Origin: Saturnia japonica
Taxonomy: Eukaryota > Arthropoda > Insecta > Lepidoptera > Saturniidae
Direction of reading: 5' to 3'
Assembly: GCA_033032175.1 (NCBI GenBank)
Contig: CM065322.1
Location: 10,230,001-10,294,000, forward strand
Length of the DNA: 64,000 nt
The translations under genes and the position numbers were made by a program. Below, piece by piece: positions 35,501-42,999 of the stretch (its first letter is position 1; the number at the start of each line of letters is the position of its first letter). The notes under the pieces are model-generated. The model saw nothing but the letters and a program-made list of their open reading frames with translations. It had not been told where the DNA came from and searched no databases.

Positions 35501-38000
35501 TAATTTTATCAGATAATATAACACTAGCCGATCGATCAATTTTCGATTTATGTAATTAGTTTTAACTTACTTCTTAAAGTCATTCCTTATATTAGAGAAT
35601 TCATATAAATGTGGAAAAATTGTTCGCAACGTAAACAACTTATCCAGTTTTGCTTTAGCGCGTTCAATGGATCCTTTGTTACCAATTATGTTAGACTTCA
35701 AGATATTTTCTGGCTGAAAAACGCATTGTATTTAATATAAATTTTTGAATCGACAATCTAATTTATAATTATCGCCAATAACATGAATACATGTACTTAT
35801 TAAGAAAAAAATATATTTTGCACTAGCTCATTTAAAAAACTTCATTTGTTTTGTAACAATAAAGCGGAGATTTGGAGAGGAAGGTTACAATAAATCAATA
35901 TAATAGAGAATTATGGTTTAATCGAACTTACGAGGCGCTTTACAGCAACACTAGCTGTGCCCCACAGTTTCACCCGTGTTAATTTTATCCGTCAAAGTCT
36001 ATCATAATTGTTCTTCCCGCAAGTACAAATTATTTTAATTTTTCATTATCTCCTAAACCACGAGTCATAATAACATACTATACACGGCAAAATTTTACGT
36101 CATAAAATTGAGTTTATGATGAAGTAACTTTTACTTGTAAGGATTAATATGCCATTTTTTTTTTTGAACTGACTACACTGTTAGCCTTAGGGGCCCTAAA
36201 ACAGAGCCGCTGAGGCTTTTACAGCTTCACCGGACTTTATATGCCATGTCTAAAATAATGCTTATAAACCACTTTTTAATTTTCGGCAAATTTTATCGAA
36301 TCTTTTTTTAGATATACTAAGGAACAATATTTTTGTAGAACATTGTATTTCCGCATCATGAATGATTCTGCCAGCGCACGCGGATAAAGCAATTCGGGAG
36401 GGCCTCGATTTTTTACTTACGTAATAAAAATCAATATTTAAGGCTAGTTGAGAGTTATAACCTAATCTTATATAGCTTATACTATTCCTCGTGAATCTGG
36501 CTATCATATTCAAAAATAACTTTTTGAATCCGACTGGTAATTTCAGAGATTAGTGTATTTAAACAAACAAACAAAAACTTTTCCGCTTTATTATATTAGT
36601 GTAGATAGAGGTTCAATCGAAAAGTACCACGAACCGGCCTTTTTTGCCCTACTTACATTTTGGTTCTCAGCCGAGTTCGATTCAAAGTATTTGTCATTTA
36701 AAAACTAGTGAGCTATCAAAGAATCAATCATTAAATTTACGGTAGGTGAAGTTCGGAGAAAGTTATTAAACAACGAAATAAACTCATTTCCTTACCAATG
36801 ATTATTTACTTGTCATTAAATACGAAAATGTCAAGTTTAAAGGCTAACAAACTTGTATTCGATGAAAGCAATTATAAACAAATATTATTATAAACAATTA
36901 TTTAATTTCTGTACCTAGACAGATTTTTCGCTAATAACTAACGCAACATCTCATTTATTAAAATTTCTCTTTCAAGCATCTTTATACGTAGTGTTTATCG
37001 CTTTAATATTGACAGTTGATAACTTCATAACTGCCTCATTAGCCTAGTGGTCCTAAACGCGACTGCTATGCTCGAGGTCCTAGGTTCGATTCTCAGGTCG
37101 AGCAAAGTGCTATTGGGTTTTTCTATGAAATTCTCAGTAGCAGCTTGGAGTTTGGCTTTGTGCCCGATTTATGGCAATAGGCTCGCCCCCCATTACATGG
37201 GACCTAAAACATCCCGGCGAACCGTGGCCATCTCTGCCTAACACTTCTGGGATACAGGCGTGATGGTATTATAAGTAATTTCATAGCTTCGAATAGTGCG
37301 CTTACCTCGCGTCGCGCAATTTATCATAGGTTTTATTTAGGGGGAATTTCTTTGGTCACGAATAATTTTTAATTTGTGATATCTTCTACGGTATTCATTT
37401 AAATGGAAAACTGTAAAAGACAATCTTAATCTATATAAATGGTCAAGTTACCTAATGAACTTATCTGGATAAAAATTAATACTGAATTGGGGAAAACAGC
37501 TTCGCAAACAATGTAATATTTTAAATTATTTAGAAGTATAATTCTTTAGAACATTGTTTTGATGTATCTCATAAGGTTTAGCCAGCGTAAGCCATGTAAG
37601 CAACCGAAAATCATTTTTTGACGACTTGATAACAAATAATTGAATTTTCTCTACTATACAAAAACTTAATTTGAATATATTGTATATATAAACCTTCCAT
37701 ATAAAATCCTCTAAATGTTAGTGAACACCGTATTAAAATCCGTTGCATAGTTTTAAAGATCTAAGCGTATATAGACAGATAGTTGGAAGCGACTTCATTT
37801 TATACTATGTATAGAATACATTACATGTAAGACTTACGTAATTTTCTCTCCAAAAAGTGATTTTGTTTCTCAACCCACGCTTCTAACATATCTATGGCTT
37901 CCTCCATTTTCTTCGGATCGTGTAAGTCATACATCTTCCTGACAGTCTCTATAGTGTCTTGATGTAATTCTAGAAGTTGACGGTTCCTGATTGAAGTCAT
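20429..38000 (-). CDS. CRAL-TRIO lipid-transfer protein gene (six exons, whole gene span)
   Basis: This is a host gene read from six exons on the minus strand: 38000-37838, 35709-35571, 34581-34458, 33762-33627, then a penultimate and a last exon that each exist twice (24948-24735 with 23803-23652, and 21731-21518 with 20580-20429). Every intron has GT and AG ends and the phases join. Allowing for a net +1 in exon 4, the coding length is 927 nt, or 308 residues, which is usual for insect CRAL-TRIO proteins. Family features seen in order are an acidic/helical N-terminus with EAWVEKQNHFL, a CRAL_TRIO_N-like stretch with GSIERAKAKLDKL, then LPLPKLTEDHCRIF, then the lipid-pocket core with GLRIKGIHIVTPSK and LPVEYGG, and a C-terminal GTFRTINVD. 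Family knowledge says these cytosolic proteins bind a hydrophobic ligand (tocopherol, retinoid, carotenoid or phosphoinositide) and move it between membranes. The ligand cannot be read from the sequence. Introns are packed with transposons. Confidence 0.85.
20727..21250 (+). repeat. Interspersed repeat with CTAGCTGTGCCC head
   Basis: It starts with AACTAGCTGTGCCCGTGGCT, contains ACTCCCCCGCTCCCGGCT and CCCGGAACAAACAGACAGAT, and ends ATTAGTTGTATAGAT. Related copies are at 23946-24470 (the duplicate), reversed at 57060-57497, and reversed and short at 40255-40375. It has no coding capacity. It lies in the CRAL-TRIO intron between exons 5 and 6. Confidence 0.65.
21518..21731 (-). CDS. CRAL-TRIO gene, exon 5, distal duplicate
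   Basis: This is a second copy of exon 5 encoding the same 71 residues, with the same acceptor (TTCTAG) and donor (GTACGT). With the last exon at 20580-20429 it forms an intact second terminal-exon pair downstream of the first. It could serve as an alternative 3' end, be a non-functional duplicate, or be a merged allele. Confidence 0.85.
21803..22013 (+). repeat. Duplicated 213-bp segment, copy 2
   Basis: It matches 16243-16455. After it, 22014-22365 is AT-rich without a recognisable feature. Confidence 0.85.
22370..22800 (+). repeat. Interspersed repeat, copy 1 (second copy at 46520)
   Basis: It starts with GTGGTGCCCCGCGGCCCTGC, then CGCGTTTATTACGCAGTAA. The part from about 22510 (ACCACAAATCATG to CGACCCATCAGCAG) is almost identical to 46590-46830, 24 kb away. 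The head resembles those at 150 and 58735. No coding frame is seen. 22800-23250 is AT-rich. Confidence 0.65.
23652..23803 (-). CDS. CRAL-TRIO gene, last exon, gene-proximal copy
   Basis: The exon is two bases plus 49 codons and TAA, encoding DWIDLLSSAESMEYLNW through YIGIPGTFRTINVD. The C-terminal G-[TS]-F-R-x-[IL]-x-[VI]-D ending is typical of insect CRAL-TRIO proteins. The acceptor here is TTTTACAG, one base different from TTTTGCAG in the other copy; both are valid AG sites. Confidence 0.85.
24735..24948 (-). CDS. CRAL-TRIO gene, exon 5, gene-proximal copy
   Basis: This 214-nt exon encodes the core of the lipid pocket and the C-terminal part of the domain: DGYGLRIKGIHIVTPSK, then KIGQRIYVHKDMDSLHECYP, then NILPVEYGG and a glutamate-rich end. 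RIKGIH and LPxEYGG are the most conserved motifs of the family. The acceptor is TTACTTCTAG and the donor is CAAG followed by GTACGT. It lies closest to exon 4, so it is the likelier partner of the 5' exons. It sits in the downstream copy of the 1.77 kb direct duplication. Confidence 0.85.
25150..25235 (+). repeat. Decayed tRNA-derived SINE head
   Basis: CGTAGCTTAGCGGTCGTGAA resembles a pol III A box and GGTACGAATTCTCGCC a degraded B box, 26 bases apart. It is the same family as 37030-37273. The body is not preserved. Confidence 0.55.
25330..26395 (-). repeat. Unclassified 1.7 kb interspersed repeat, copy 2 (reversed, partial)
   Basis: Read on the minus strand it starts at AACCAGCGGTGTGCCCGCGG and parallels 150-1600, including the CACATGTGG region and the CCCGTATAC/ATTTTCATCAAAATCGG units. 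It lies in intron 4 of the CRAL-TRIO gene. Confidence 0.6.
27003..27110 (-). repeat. Member of a small dispersed repeat family (reversed)
   Basis: On the minus strand it reads CAATCCAAAAACAACGGCTAC, then GACGATTGTCGCTGGCA, matching 35216-35290. Other members are at 44686-44800 and about 960-1060. The two long frames across it are not preserved between copies, so they are not genes. Confidence 0.55.
27212..28063. repeat. Two interlocked perfect inverted repeats
   Basis: 27212-27460 is an exact reverse complement of 27704-27952 (249 bp). 27594-27693 is an exact reverse complement of 27964-28063 (100 bp). The order is A, 133-bp spacer, B, A', B', so it is not a simple palindrome. The A arm itself contains a smaller near-palindrome (AAGCTTTTAGAATTATATAA to TTAATAAAAGC) and a stretch resembling 29930-29990. 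No target-site duplication is visible at either pair of ends. It lies in intron 4 of the CRAL-TRIO gene and would form a long hairpin if transcribed. Confidence 0.95.
29005..29055 (-). repeat. Short poly-A-family fragment (reversed)
   Basis: AAGCCTCAGGAAGCTTTTACAG and CTTCATCGAGCT match the family whose best-defined copy is at 36156-36238. From 28064 to 29004 the sequence is AT-rich intron with no other recognised feature. Confidence 0.45.
29180..29370 (+). pseudogene. Jockey-type LINE reverse transcriptase scrap
   Basis: The frame reads INAGVPQGSALSYSTFLLLI followed after a gap by VEFSARKTQVWAFSSK. NAGVPQGSxLSPTLFLLHIN and VxFNxxKTQxCxFS are both reverse transcriptase motifs of jockey elements, normally separated by the catalytic YADD region, which is deleted here. 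A stop precedes the first motif. It lies in intron 4. Confidence 0.6.
29755..30400 (+). repeat. Foldback-type repeat
   Basis: The right part is an imperfect palindrome. The left arm runs about 30043-30150 (AAAACAAGCTTTTATTTAGA and so on) and the right arm about 30262-30378 (ending TAAATAAAGGTTTGTTTT). The left part (TGTTCGGGTCAAATCTTGCA to AAATGGTGGACTAGTTAAC) recurs reversed at 40690-40975. There is no coding frame. Confidence 0.65.
30722..31685 (-). mobile_element. RTE-clade LINE, 5'-truncated
   Basis: The 3' end is at 30722, where the minus strand reads CAGCGGGGGACGTCCTGCGG-like sequence, CTGAAATGATGATGGC, the standard tail of lepidopteran RTE elements. The 5' truncation point at about 31685 abuts a TAA-rich microsatellite. 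Confidence 0.85.
30733..31682 (-). pseudogene. RTE-clade reverse transcriptase remnant with frameshift
   Basis: The first frame (31682 to about 31070) has LRRGVRQGDVISPKLFTAAL and LRFADDIVVMAES, the reverse transcriptase catalytic region, then CVLPVMTYGTETWSL. The second frame (about 31080 to 30733) continues with SLRDRIRNEEIRRQTKVTDI, then WQWAGHIVRR, GRPPTRWKDYI and a C-terminal WRYMGEAYVQQ. The switch between frames is near 31060-31080, so the product is broken. Order and content match the C-terminal half of RTE/BovB ORF2. It lies in intron 4 of the host gene, in the same orientation. Confidence 0.85.
31686..31790. repeat. TAA/TA-rich microsatellite
   Basis: The tract consists almost only of ATA and TAA units, ending TTAATATTAAATTAATATTAAG. 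It directly borders the truncated 5' end of the RTE element. Confidence 0.8.
32036..32345 (+). repeat. Fragment of the CCCGTGTACAAAATT-type repeat
   Basis: It holds two units (ACAAAATTTCATCAAAATCG at 32052 and CCCGTGTACAAAATTCCATA at 32170) and the ACAAACAGAGAGACAGAC tail, as in 150-1846. From 32346 to 33626 the intron is AT-rich and I see no gene. Confidence 0.55.
33627..33762 (-). CDS. CRAL-TRIO gene, exon 4 (with a net +1 frameshift)
   Basis: The first part reads YFEYMKMHDYSNGCVCICD and on to NFKFD in the phase delivered by exon 3. The last part reads IVTRVNLIELKQFATIML in the phase required by exon 5. The two parts are in different frames; the switch lies in GATGGATATC around 33689-33696 and equals one extra base, or four if GGAT was inserted. 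As it stands the first frame stops at a TGA about seven codons later. The exon is 136 nt where 135 or 132 would keep the frame. The acceptor is TTACAG and the donor is TTG followed by GTAAGT. Either the gene is broken in this haplotype or the base is a consensus error; both splice sites and all other exons look intact. Confidence 0.75.
34458..34581 (-). CDS. CRAL-TRIO gene, exon 3
   Basis: The exon is 124 nt, one base completing the codon from exon 2 plus 41 codons. It encodes VRLLPLPKLTEDHCRIFTVK followed by a short segment ending YYIMFAI. The LPKLT-x(4)-R-hydrophobic pattern is the hallmark start of the CRAL-TRIO lipid-binding domain in insect proteins. The acceptor is TTATTCCAG and the donor is ATC followed by GTAAGT. 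Confidence 0.85.
35216..35430 (+). repeat. Member of a small dispersed repeat family
   Basis: AATCCAAAAACAATGGCAAC, then ATCGACGATCGTCGCTG, and CTGGCTGATTCCGAAACGTA are shared with 27003-27110 (reversed), 44686-44800 and about 960-1060. It lies in intron 2. The frame through it is not conserved between copies. Confidence 0.55.
35571..35709 (-). CDS. CRAL-TRIO gene, exon 2
   Basis: This exon encodes the CRAL_TRIO_N-like helical segment (QNILKSNIIGNKGSIERAK, then AKLDKLFTLRTIFPHLYEF). GSIERAKAKLDKL corresponds to the usual F-S-x-E-x-A-K-x-x-L-D pattern. Two tandem acceptors are present, ending at 35714 and 35710. Only the inner one (CAGCCAG followed by AAAATATC) keeps the phase from exon 1, so I chose it. 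The donor is AAGAA followed by GTAAGT, leaving two bases for exon 3. Confidence 0.85.
35945..36605 (+). repeat. Interspersed repeat of about 660 bp, copy 1
   Basis: It starts CACTAGCTGTGCCCCACAGT and ends CAAACAAACAAAAACTTTTC, then TTATATTAGTGTAGATA. A nearly complete reversed copy is at 55999-56612 and partial reversed copies at 52105-52325 and 52860-53140. It has no coding frame and lies in intron 1. A short poly-A element is inserted in it at 36156. Confidence 0.7.
36156..36238 (-). mobile_element. Short (83-bp) poly-A retroelement piece with target-site duplication
   Basis: On the minus strand it reads GTCCGGTGAAGCTGTAAAAG through GGGGCCCCTAAGGCTAACA and ends GTAGTCAGTTC plus poly-A. It is flanked by the direct repeat ATATGCCAT (36147-36155 and 36239-36247), so it moved by target-primed reverse transcription. 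The sequence equals the last 80 bases of 8735-8972, making it a severely 5'-truncated copy of that LINE or of a SINE sharing its end. Confidence 0.75.
37030..37273 (+). repeat. tRNA-derived SINE, near full length
   Basis: The pol III A box TAGCCTAGTGG (37040-37050) and B box GGTTCGATTCTC (37083-37094) are properly spaced. The body follows with GAGCAAAGTGCTATTGGG, AATAGGCTCGCCCCCCATTA and CATGGGACCTAAAA, and the end with ACAGGCGTGATGG. I recognise this as a common lepidopteran SINE. It lies in intron 1 of the host gene. It is not a functional tRNA because no anticodon arm or acceptor stem pairs. Confidence 0.85.
37838..38000 (-). CDS. CRAL-TRIO gene, exon 1 (start codon)
   Basis: The exon starts with ATG at 38000-37998 and encodes 54 codons plus one base: MTSIRNRQLLELHQ to FLERKL. 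It ends at a strong donor, C followed by GTAAGT. The alternating charged and hydrophobic residues and the tryptophan in EAWVEKQ match the N-terminal helices of insect CRAL-TRIO proteins. The stretch just before the ATG is AT-rich with no longer open frame, so this start is the natural one. A 5' untranslated exon further upstream cannot be excluded. Confidence 0.8.
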
Positions 38001-39680
38001 TTTATCTTAAAAAGAATAATCCTAAATTTAAACAGTAATTTTAATGATTTACTTCAATTTATGTCTCACTGTTTCAATATGCTTCAAACAATGATGATTA
38101 CTTTATAGTTTTTCATGAAGGGTCATTATTTACAGGGAATTCTGATCACAATAATTTTAGGGACACAGTTTAGTACAACATAATCTGAGAGGGTACTAGT
38201 ACCCACCGAGTACTAATAATAAACAGATAAAGTAAATTTGAAAAAAAAAAACTTTCAGTTCGAAATTCCTTTTTCTGAAATCTGTACGTGGTATTATAAA
38301 ATTATACACTACATAAAATAACTATGAAATATTTATTAAATACTTTAAATGCCAATTTAAAGGTTCAGTAAATAAATAAAAAATCAGATAACTGAAAAAG
38401 GTTTTCTAGAAATATTATGTTTATAATACTTACTTGAAGTCTATATAAAATATGAAGTATTTATTTTCTTGAAGTATGTATAATTCTCGTTGTGACAATA
38501 TCTTTATGATTGATACTTTGGAATTAAAAACGATTTACACTACTTTTATTAAAGTCGTTGTTATATAATTTACATACAAAAATTACCAAGAGGCGCGTGC
38601 TTCAATGTCGGCTAAAAGCCAATACTGTAAACTCAGAATAAGTCTATGGCTTTTATAAGAACAACCACTCGGTTTTTACCATACATTTAATTTTACTGAT
38701 TGCGTAAAATTACTATTTAAAATTAATAAAATATAACTGATTTAAAATATAATATAAATAAAATGTGAGATATACATAATTAAAAGATATATAAATAAAT
38801 AAAAAAATAAAAAATCAATTTTGTTTAATTATTTCATTTTTATGAAATTATCTACAAAATAAATAGATTTAAATTGTTTTTAAAATTTAGTATTATAGTT
38901 AAAATCACATAATCGCTGATGTTCACGAAATAACCTAAGAAACCACGTTGGTACACTAAACACACGTAAATTAGACTGAGAAGCGTTTACCATAAACAAC
39001 GAATGATCAAACAGTCGATCACGAGAGCTTTCGAGTCGATCGCTGGAATTCCCGAAAAGTATTAATTACTTTATAGTCAAAGTCTCGGACAAAACCTGCA
39101 GTTTTTTCTACTTTGATTGTAGTAACATTTACCCGTATTTAGATAAACAAACCTAAAATTTGTCATTCTATTTTAGTGGGGTCTCATTTGACGTTGTGCC
39201 CAATTGAGTCGGTCAGAGAGTTTGAAAGACGTTCCCTTATTTCAACGAACTGAAAAATATTGTCATGTTCTTTTGTTATCCATTTTCTTGTGAAAACTGT
39301 ACGATCTACTACTCAAGTATCAAACCTTTTTCAATATGGACATATCCATGTGATCTATTCAAAATAAAGTATTTCAGATAATTTACAATAACTCAAATCC
39401 AGAGAGCATCTGATCCCAGATTTTGGACTTTTTTCAACAGTCAGAGAACATGATATGTGATTCATGAGCACGTACTTAATTTTGTAATTATTTCATTTTA
39501 AAGTACACAATTACAAACATTTGTGTGTTTTCTATGGTAGTAGTAGAGTGGCAGTTGATCTCTTGTTGTCTAAATATTATGTGGTAGATCGCCGTTTGAC
39601 ACATTATAAGTTTGAGCATCCTTGCCACTTCATTATCACTGGTAGAAAGTAATTTGAAAATAAGTTAATTCTAAAAAAAA
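38001..39680. other. Upstream flank of the CRAL-TRIO gene
   Basis: This AT-rich sequence should contain the promoter and any 5' untranslated exon. I cannot point to a TATA box or initiator with confidence. A less AT-rich patch at 38925-39060 has no long frame. Confidence 0.4.
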
Positions 39681-40475
39681 AAATCATTTTTAGAGCAAGT
39701 TTTTATTTAAAACTCTAAAAAGAACAAAATGAACTTTAAATTAAATCAATTTATTGGATTATATAATTTATATGATATAAAAGCTTGTCGCAAGATTTAC
39801 CTGTTTTATAAAAATACATACTTTTTTTTTTAGATTTACTTATGTCAAGATCAAGTTATAGACAGTTCATATTTGTGCGCGCGGCCCTTTGTGTGCGTAA
39901 AGCGTATATAGATAAAGTGACAGTCAAGTACACAAGATAATTTTATTAGTTATTTTACATAAATCACGTGCAAATTTTTTACACCTTTTTTGTTCAGAAT
40001 TAAAATAAATCAACAGCTCAATTATGTAAATGCATGTTGATTGAATATAAAATATTATGCTGTATTACTTACCACTAAAAATACAAAATAATGAACTTCC
40101 ATTAATTTAATTATTATATGTAAAACAATAGGTTCCAGTTATTTGTATAGGGTTTAGAATGGTATGGTTAACCAAAAATTTTTTATACCATATTGCTGTG
40201 TATTTTTCTGTTACCAAATTAGCAAATTACTTAGCAAATGAATGTAAAGGAGAGTATACGCCTATCTACTAAGGAAAACCCACAATAAGCATTTTTGTCT
40301 TTAAAATAGCCGGGAGCGGGGAACAAGATTTGCGCGGGCATTCTGTAGTCCACGTGAGCGAAGCCACGGGCACATTTAGTATCATATAAATCAATTGATC
40401 TGTTTAATTTAATGTAAGGTACTTTTTCTTTTTAGAGCTTTAAATAATAGATTGTTCTCAAAAATGTTTGTTATT
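39680..40475 (+). repeat. Foldback-type repeat interrupted by other repeats
   Basis: The left arm (about 39685-39805, with AGCAAGTTTTTATTTAAAAC) and the right arm (about 40378-40475, with TTTTTAGAGCTTTAAATAAT) pair imperfectly and match the arms at 30043-30378. Between them is inserted AT-rich sequence and a reversed repeat head (40255-40375, ending GAAGCCACGGGCACA). Confidence 0.55.
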
Positions 40476-40689
40476 TACGATTAATTATTTATTTTTTTAG
40501 TTATCTCTGAGTTATCTACCTTGTACATACCTTAACCTTATACATTTCATTTAACGCGTCATTGTTGATTGGTCGTTTGCCCGTTAGTTTAGTACAGTCT
40601 AGTTTTTCAATACGGAAACCTTTTGATGAGCAGCGAAGAGTTTAAAGCCTAAATAGACAACTAGTCCGCTAACTTGGGCCGATTCACCA

Positions 40690-40975
40690 ATTGAATTTAG
40701 AGTAAAGTCATTTTATTGTTCGTATTTTTCTTAGCAAACCCTTTAATTTGATACCCACATTATGGGAGTGTACAAAAAATAATTAGTCCACCATCCGGTT
40801 CCGTCCGTCATATTGGATTTAGAATAATGTCACTTAGTCAACCAAGCATTGTCATGCGAACTAAATGCTTATGCAGAATTTTATTTCAATCGGTTGAGGA
40901 AAACAGCTTCAAAATTCTGTTGCAAGATTTAACCCGAACATACATACAAACATTGCAAGTTAAATAATAAATATT
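40690..40975 (-). repeat. Foldback-associated repeat (reversed)
   Basis: Its reverse complement matches 29755-30020, including the AACCGAACATACATACAAAC and CACTCCCATAATG regions. 40976-41324 is AT-rich apart from a GC-richer patch at 41090-41240 and has no gene. Confidence 0.6.
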
Positions 40976-41384
40976 TAAATTAATTAAATTATGTTAAATA
41001 GTTAAATAAGATTATAATTATCATAATACCTAGCAAATTGCTATTATTTTATTTGTTGTATCATAACTATTTGACTATATTCCTTGCGTTAACCACTCGC
41101 GGTCCACTCGCCGTCAACATATGTACTGCATGCGTGCGAGGTGATACGATGACGTTACGGAGTGCATATTTATGAAACTCCATATAAAGAATTATCAACC
41201 GCACGAGGCGATGCGGTCTTGTCAGGTGCCGAGTTGATAAGTGAGTGACGACCTTTACATATATGTGGAGATTCTATTCATATTCATCACACGGATTTAT
41301 AATATGGATATATATTAATCTACCTTACTACAAAATATCACAGACACCAAGTGCGCCGTGGCTTTTGAGAGCTTCATCAATATT

Positions 41385-41760
41385 GGTGCTGGAGGAACTT
41401 GCTGAGGATAAAATAGACACCACACTAACGCTTCCACCCTGAAAGAGCTTTGCATTAAACAAAGACATTAATCGATTGTGCAAATGCGAATCCTTAAGAT
41501 GTTTGGAAATATCGCCCGCAGCGAAATCTCATTAAAACGATTAATGGTACAAGGAATAGTAGAAGGTCAACGTTCTCGTGGCCCAATACCCACAAGATGG
41601 ACAGATCTCAATAAATCATCTACGAAGTGCTCCCTCACTGAATGTACCAGTGCTACGAAAAGAGAGAGATGGAGGAGTCTCGCATAAGCCGTAACCAATA
41701 TATCAGACGATCCAGGACCACAACCACTCTGCCAGGAGTGTATGACTAAGAAGGAGAAGA
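41385..41760 (+). mobile_element. 5'-truncated LINE with 9-bp target-site duplication
   Basis: The insert is flanked by ATCAATATT at 41376-41384 and 41761-41769. The uninterrupted site is visible at about 15690 and 19510. It ends with ACTAAGAAGGAGAAG and encodes the C-terminal tail described in the next entry. Confidence 0.8.
41478..41687 (+). pseudogene. RTE-like LINE C-terminal fragment
   Basis: The frame reads ILKMFGNIARSEISLKRLMV, then VEGQRSRGPIPTRWTDL and a cysteine-containing end with RERWRSL. FGHIARS, GRRSRGRxPTRWTD and RERWR are the C-terminal motifs of RTE-type LINE ORF2 proteins. The reverse transcriptase core is absent because of the 5' truncation. Confidence 0.65.
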
Positions 41761-41940
41761 ATCAATATTATAGTTACTCAAACAGCTACCATTAATAGAT
41801 TAAGATCTTCCAAGACCAGCGAAGCTGTAAAAGCCATCTAAGGCTTCAGGGCCCTAATATAGCTAATAGAATAGTCAGATCGTACAAAATACATTAAGAT
41901 GGAGTAATAATCGATTGGGAATTACTAACCATGTAGTATA

Positions 41941-42912
41941 CCTAGGTTGTTCCGAAAATTGTTAGCTACAGAATAAGTACAATATCTTTTTCCTTTAAAA
42001 CATTTTGAATTGATAGCTAATTTTAATAGAAATCTCTTTGATGAAAATCATTGCCACCTAAGTATAGTTATTTTTTAAAGATTATATGTCACTCGTTTTT
42101 TGTTTTCAATAATGGACGTCTTCGTCTAGCTTTTTTTAGCTTTTCGTGCTATGATTTTTATGATTGTAAGAGAGGGTTACCTCACAAGGAATCTCACGAA
42201 AATTTGCAAGCTGCATTTGAAGAGTCTGTTCCTGCGTTAGCAACAGTTACTTGTTGGTTTTGTGAATTTAAACGTAGTCGAGAGAACCTTAACGATGGCC
42301 CCAGATTCCCGTCGTCCTACAACTGCAGTAACTCATGAAAATGTCATCAGGGTAGAAAACAAAACATATTCTACATCCTTACAACTGACGAAACTTGAAT
42401 CTACAGCTACTATCCTCTCATGAAGCAACAAACCACGCAATGAGTGTTTGAAGAAGGCAAGTTGCTCACAAAAGTTGTTCGCGGTCAGAGCATTAATAAA
42501 AAACGATAGCAGCTTTTTTCGACGCACTGTACCAGTAGCAGTTATTCCGCTAGAAGATCGTAGAACTGTTAACAGTTGCGAAGTTTGTCTGCCTTGATAT
42601 TTGGAGGATACAACTATTACCCCATCCTCCGTACAGCCCAGATTTATCTCCATGCGATTTTTTTTTAATATCCCAGGGTAAAAAAATGCTTCGTGGTCGA
42701 AAATTTAATACTGCAGAAGAGGCCGTGGAAGAATTTTGGCGGTTATATTTCGACCACCCGCACCATACATTTTTTTAAATGTTTCGAAAGCTGGTTAACC
42801 CGAATGCATACGTGCACTGGGTTGGAGAGGAATATTTAGAAAAAGCTATAAATAAACCCTATTCATATTCTCACTAATTTCATTTCACTAACAATTTTTT
42901 AAACAACCCACG
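41941..42912 (+). mobile_element. Decayed mariner-family transposon
   Basis: The terminal inverted repeats are CCTAGGTTGTTCCGAAAATT on the left and, reversed, CGTGGGTTGTTTAAAAAATT on the right, both continuing GTTAG and both flanked by TA. The transposase is ruined by frameshifts and stops. Recognisable pieces on the plus strand are FYDCKRGLPHKESHENLQAA (about 42150-42215, DNA-binding domain), VFEEGKLLTKVVRGQSINKK (about 42445-42505) and PPYSPDLSPCDFF (about 42620-42660, third catalytic Asp region). The element lies within the dispersed repeat 41325-41940. Confidence 0.85.
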
Positions 42913-42999
42913 TATAATCCTACACATATTTAATCCTATATATGATTGATTTTTTTACGTTCAAAATCATATTTTAAAGTTTCATTTAAGTTTATGACC

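Larger units (their letters stand above)
41325..41940 (+). repeat. Dispersed repeat hit by two or more insertions
   Basis: The backbone (ACTACAAAATATCACAGACA, then GTGGCTTTTGAGAGCTT, then TTATAGTTACTCAAACAGCT, then ATTAAGATGGAG) matches 15640-15800 and 19455-19620. It is split by a LINE piece at 41385-41760, by a short poly-A-family piece at about 41812-41880, and then by the mariner at 41941. The backbone resumes after the mariner with CACATATTTAATCCTAT. Confidence 0.75.

Noticed and set aside
37040..37094. A possible functional tRNA gene, because A and B boxes are present.
   Set aside because: The stems do not pair as a cloverleaf and the sequence continues into a SINE body.
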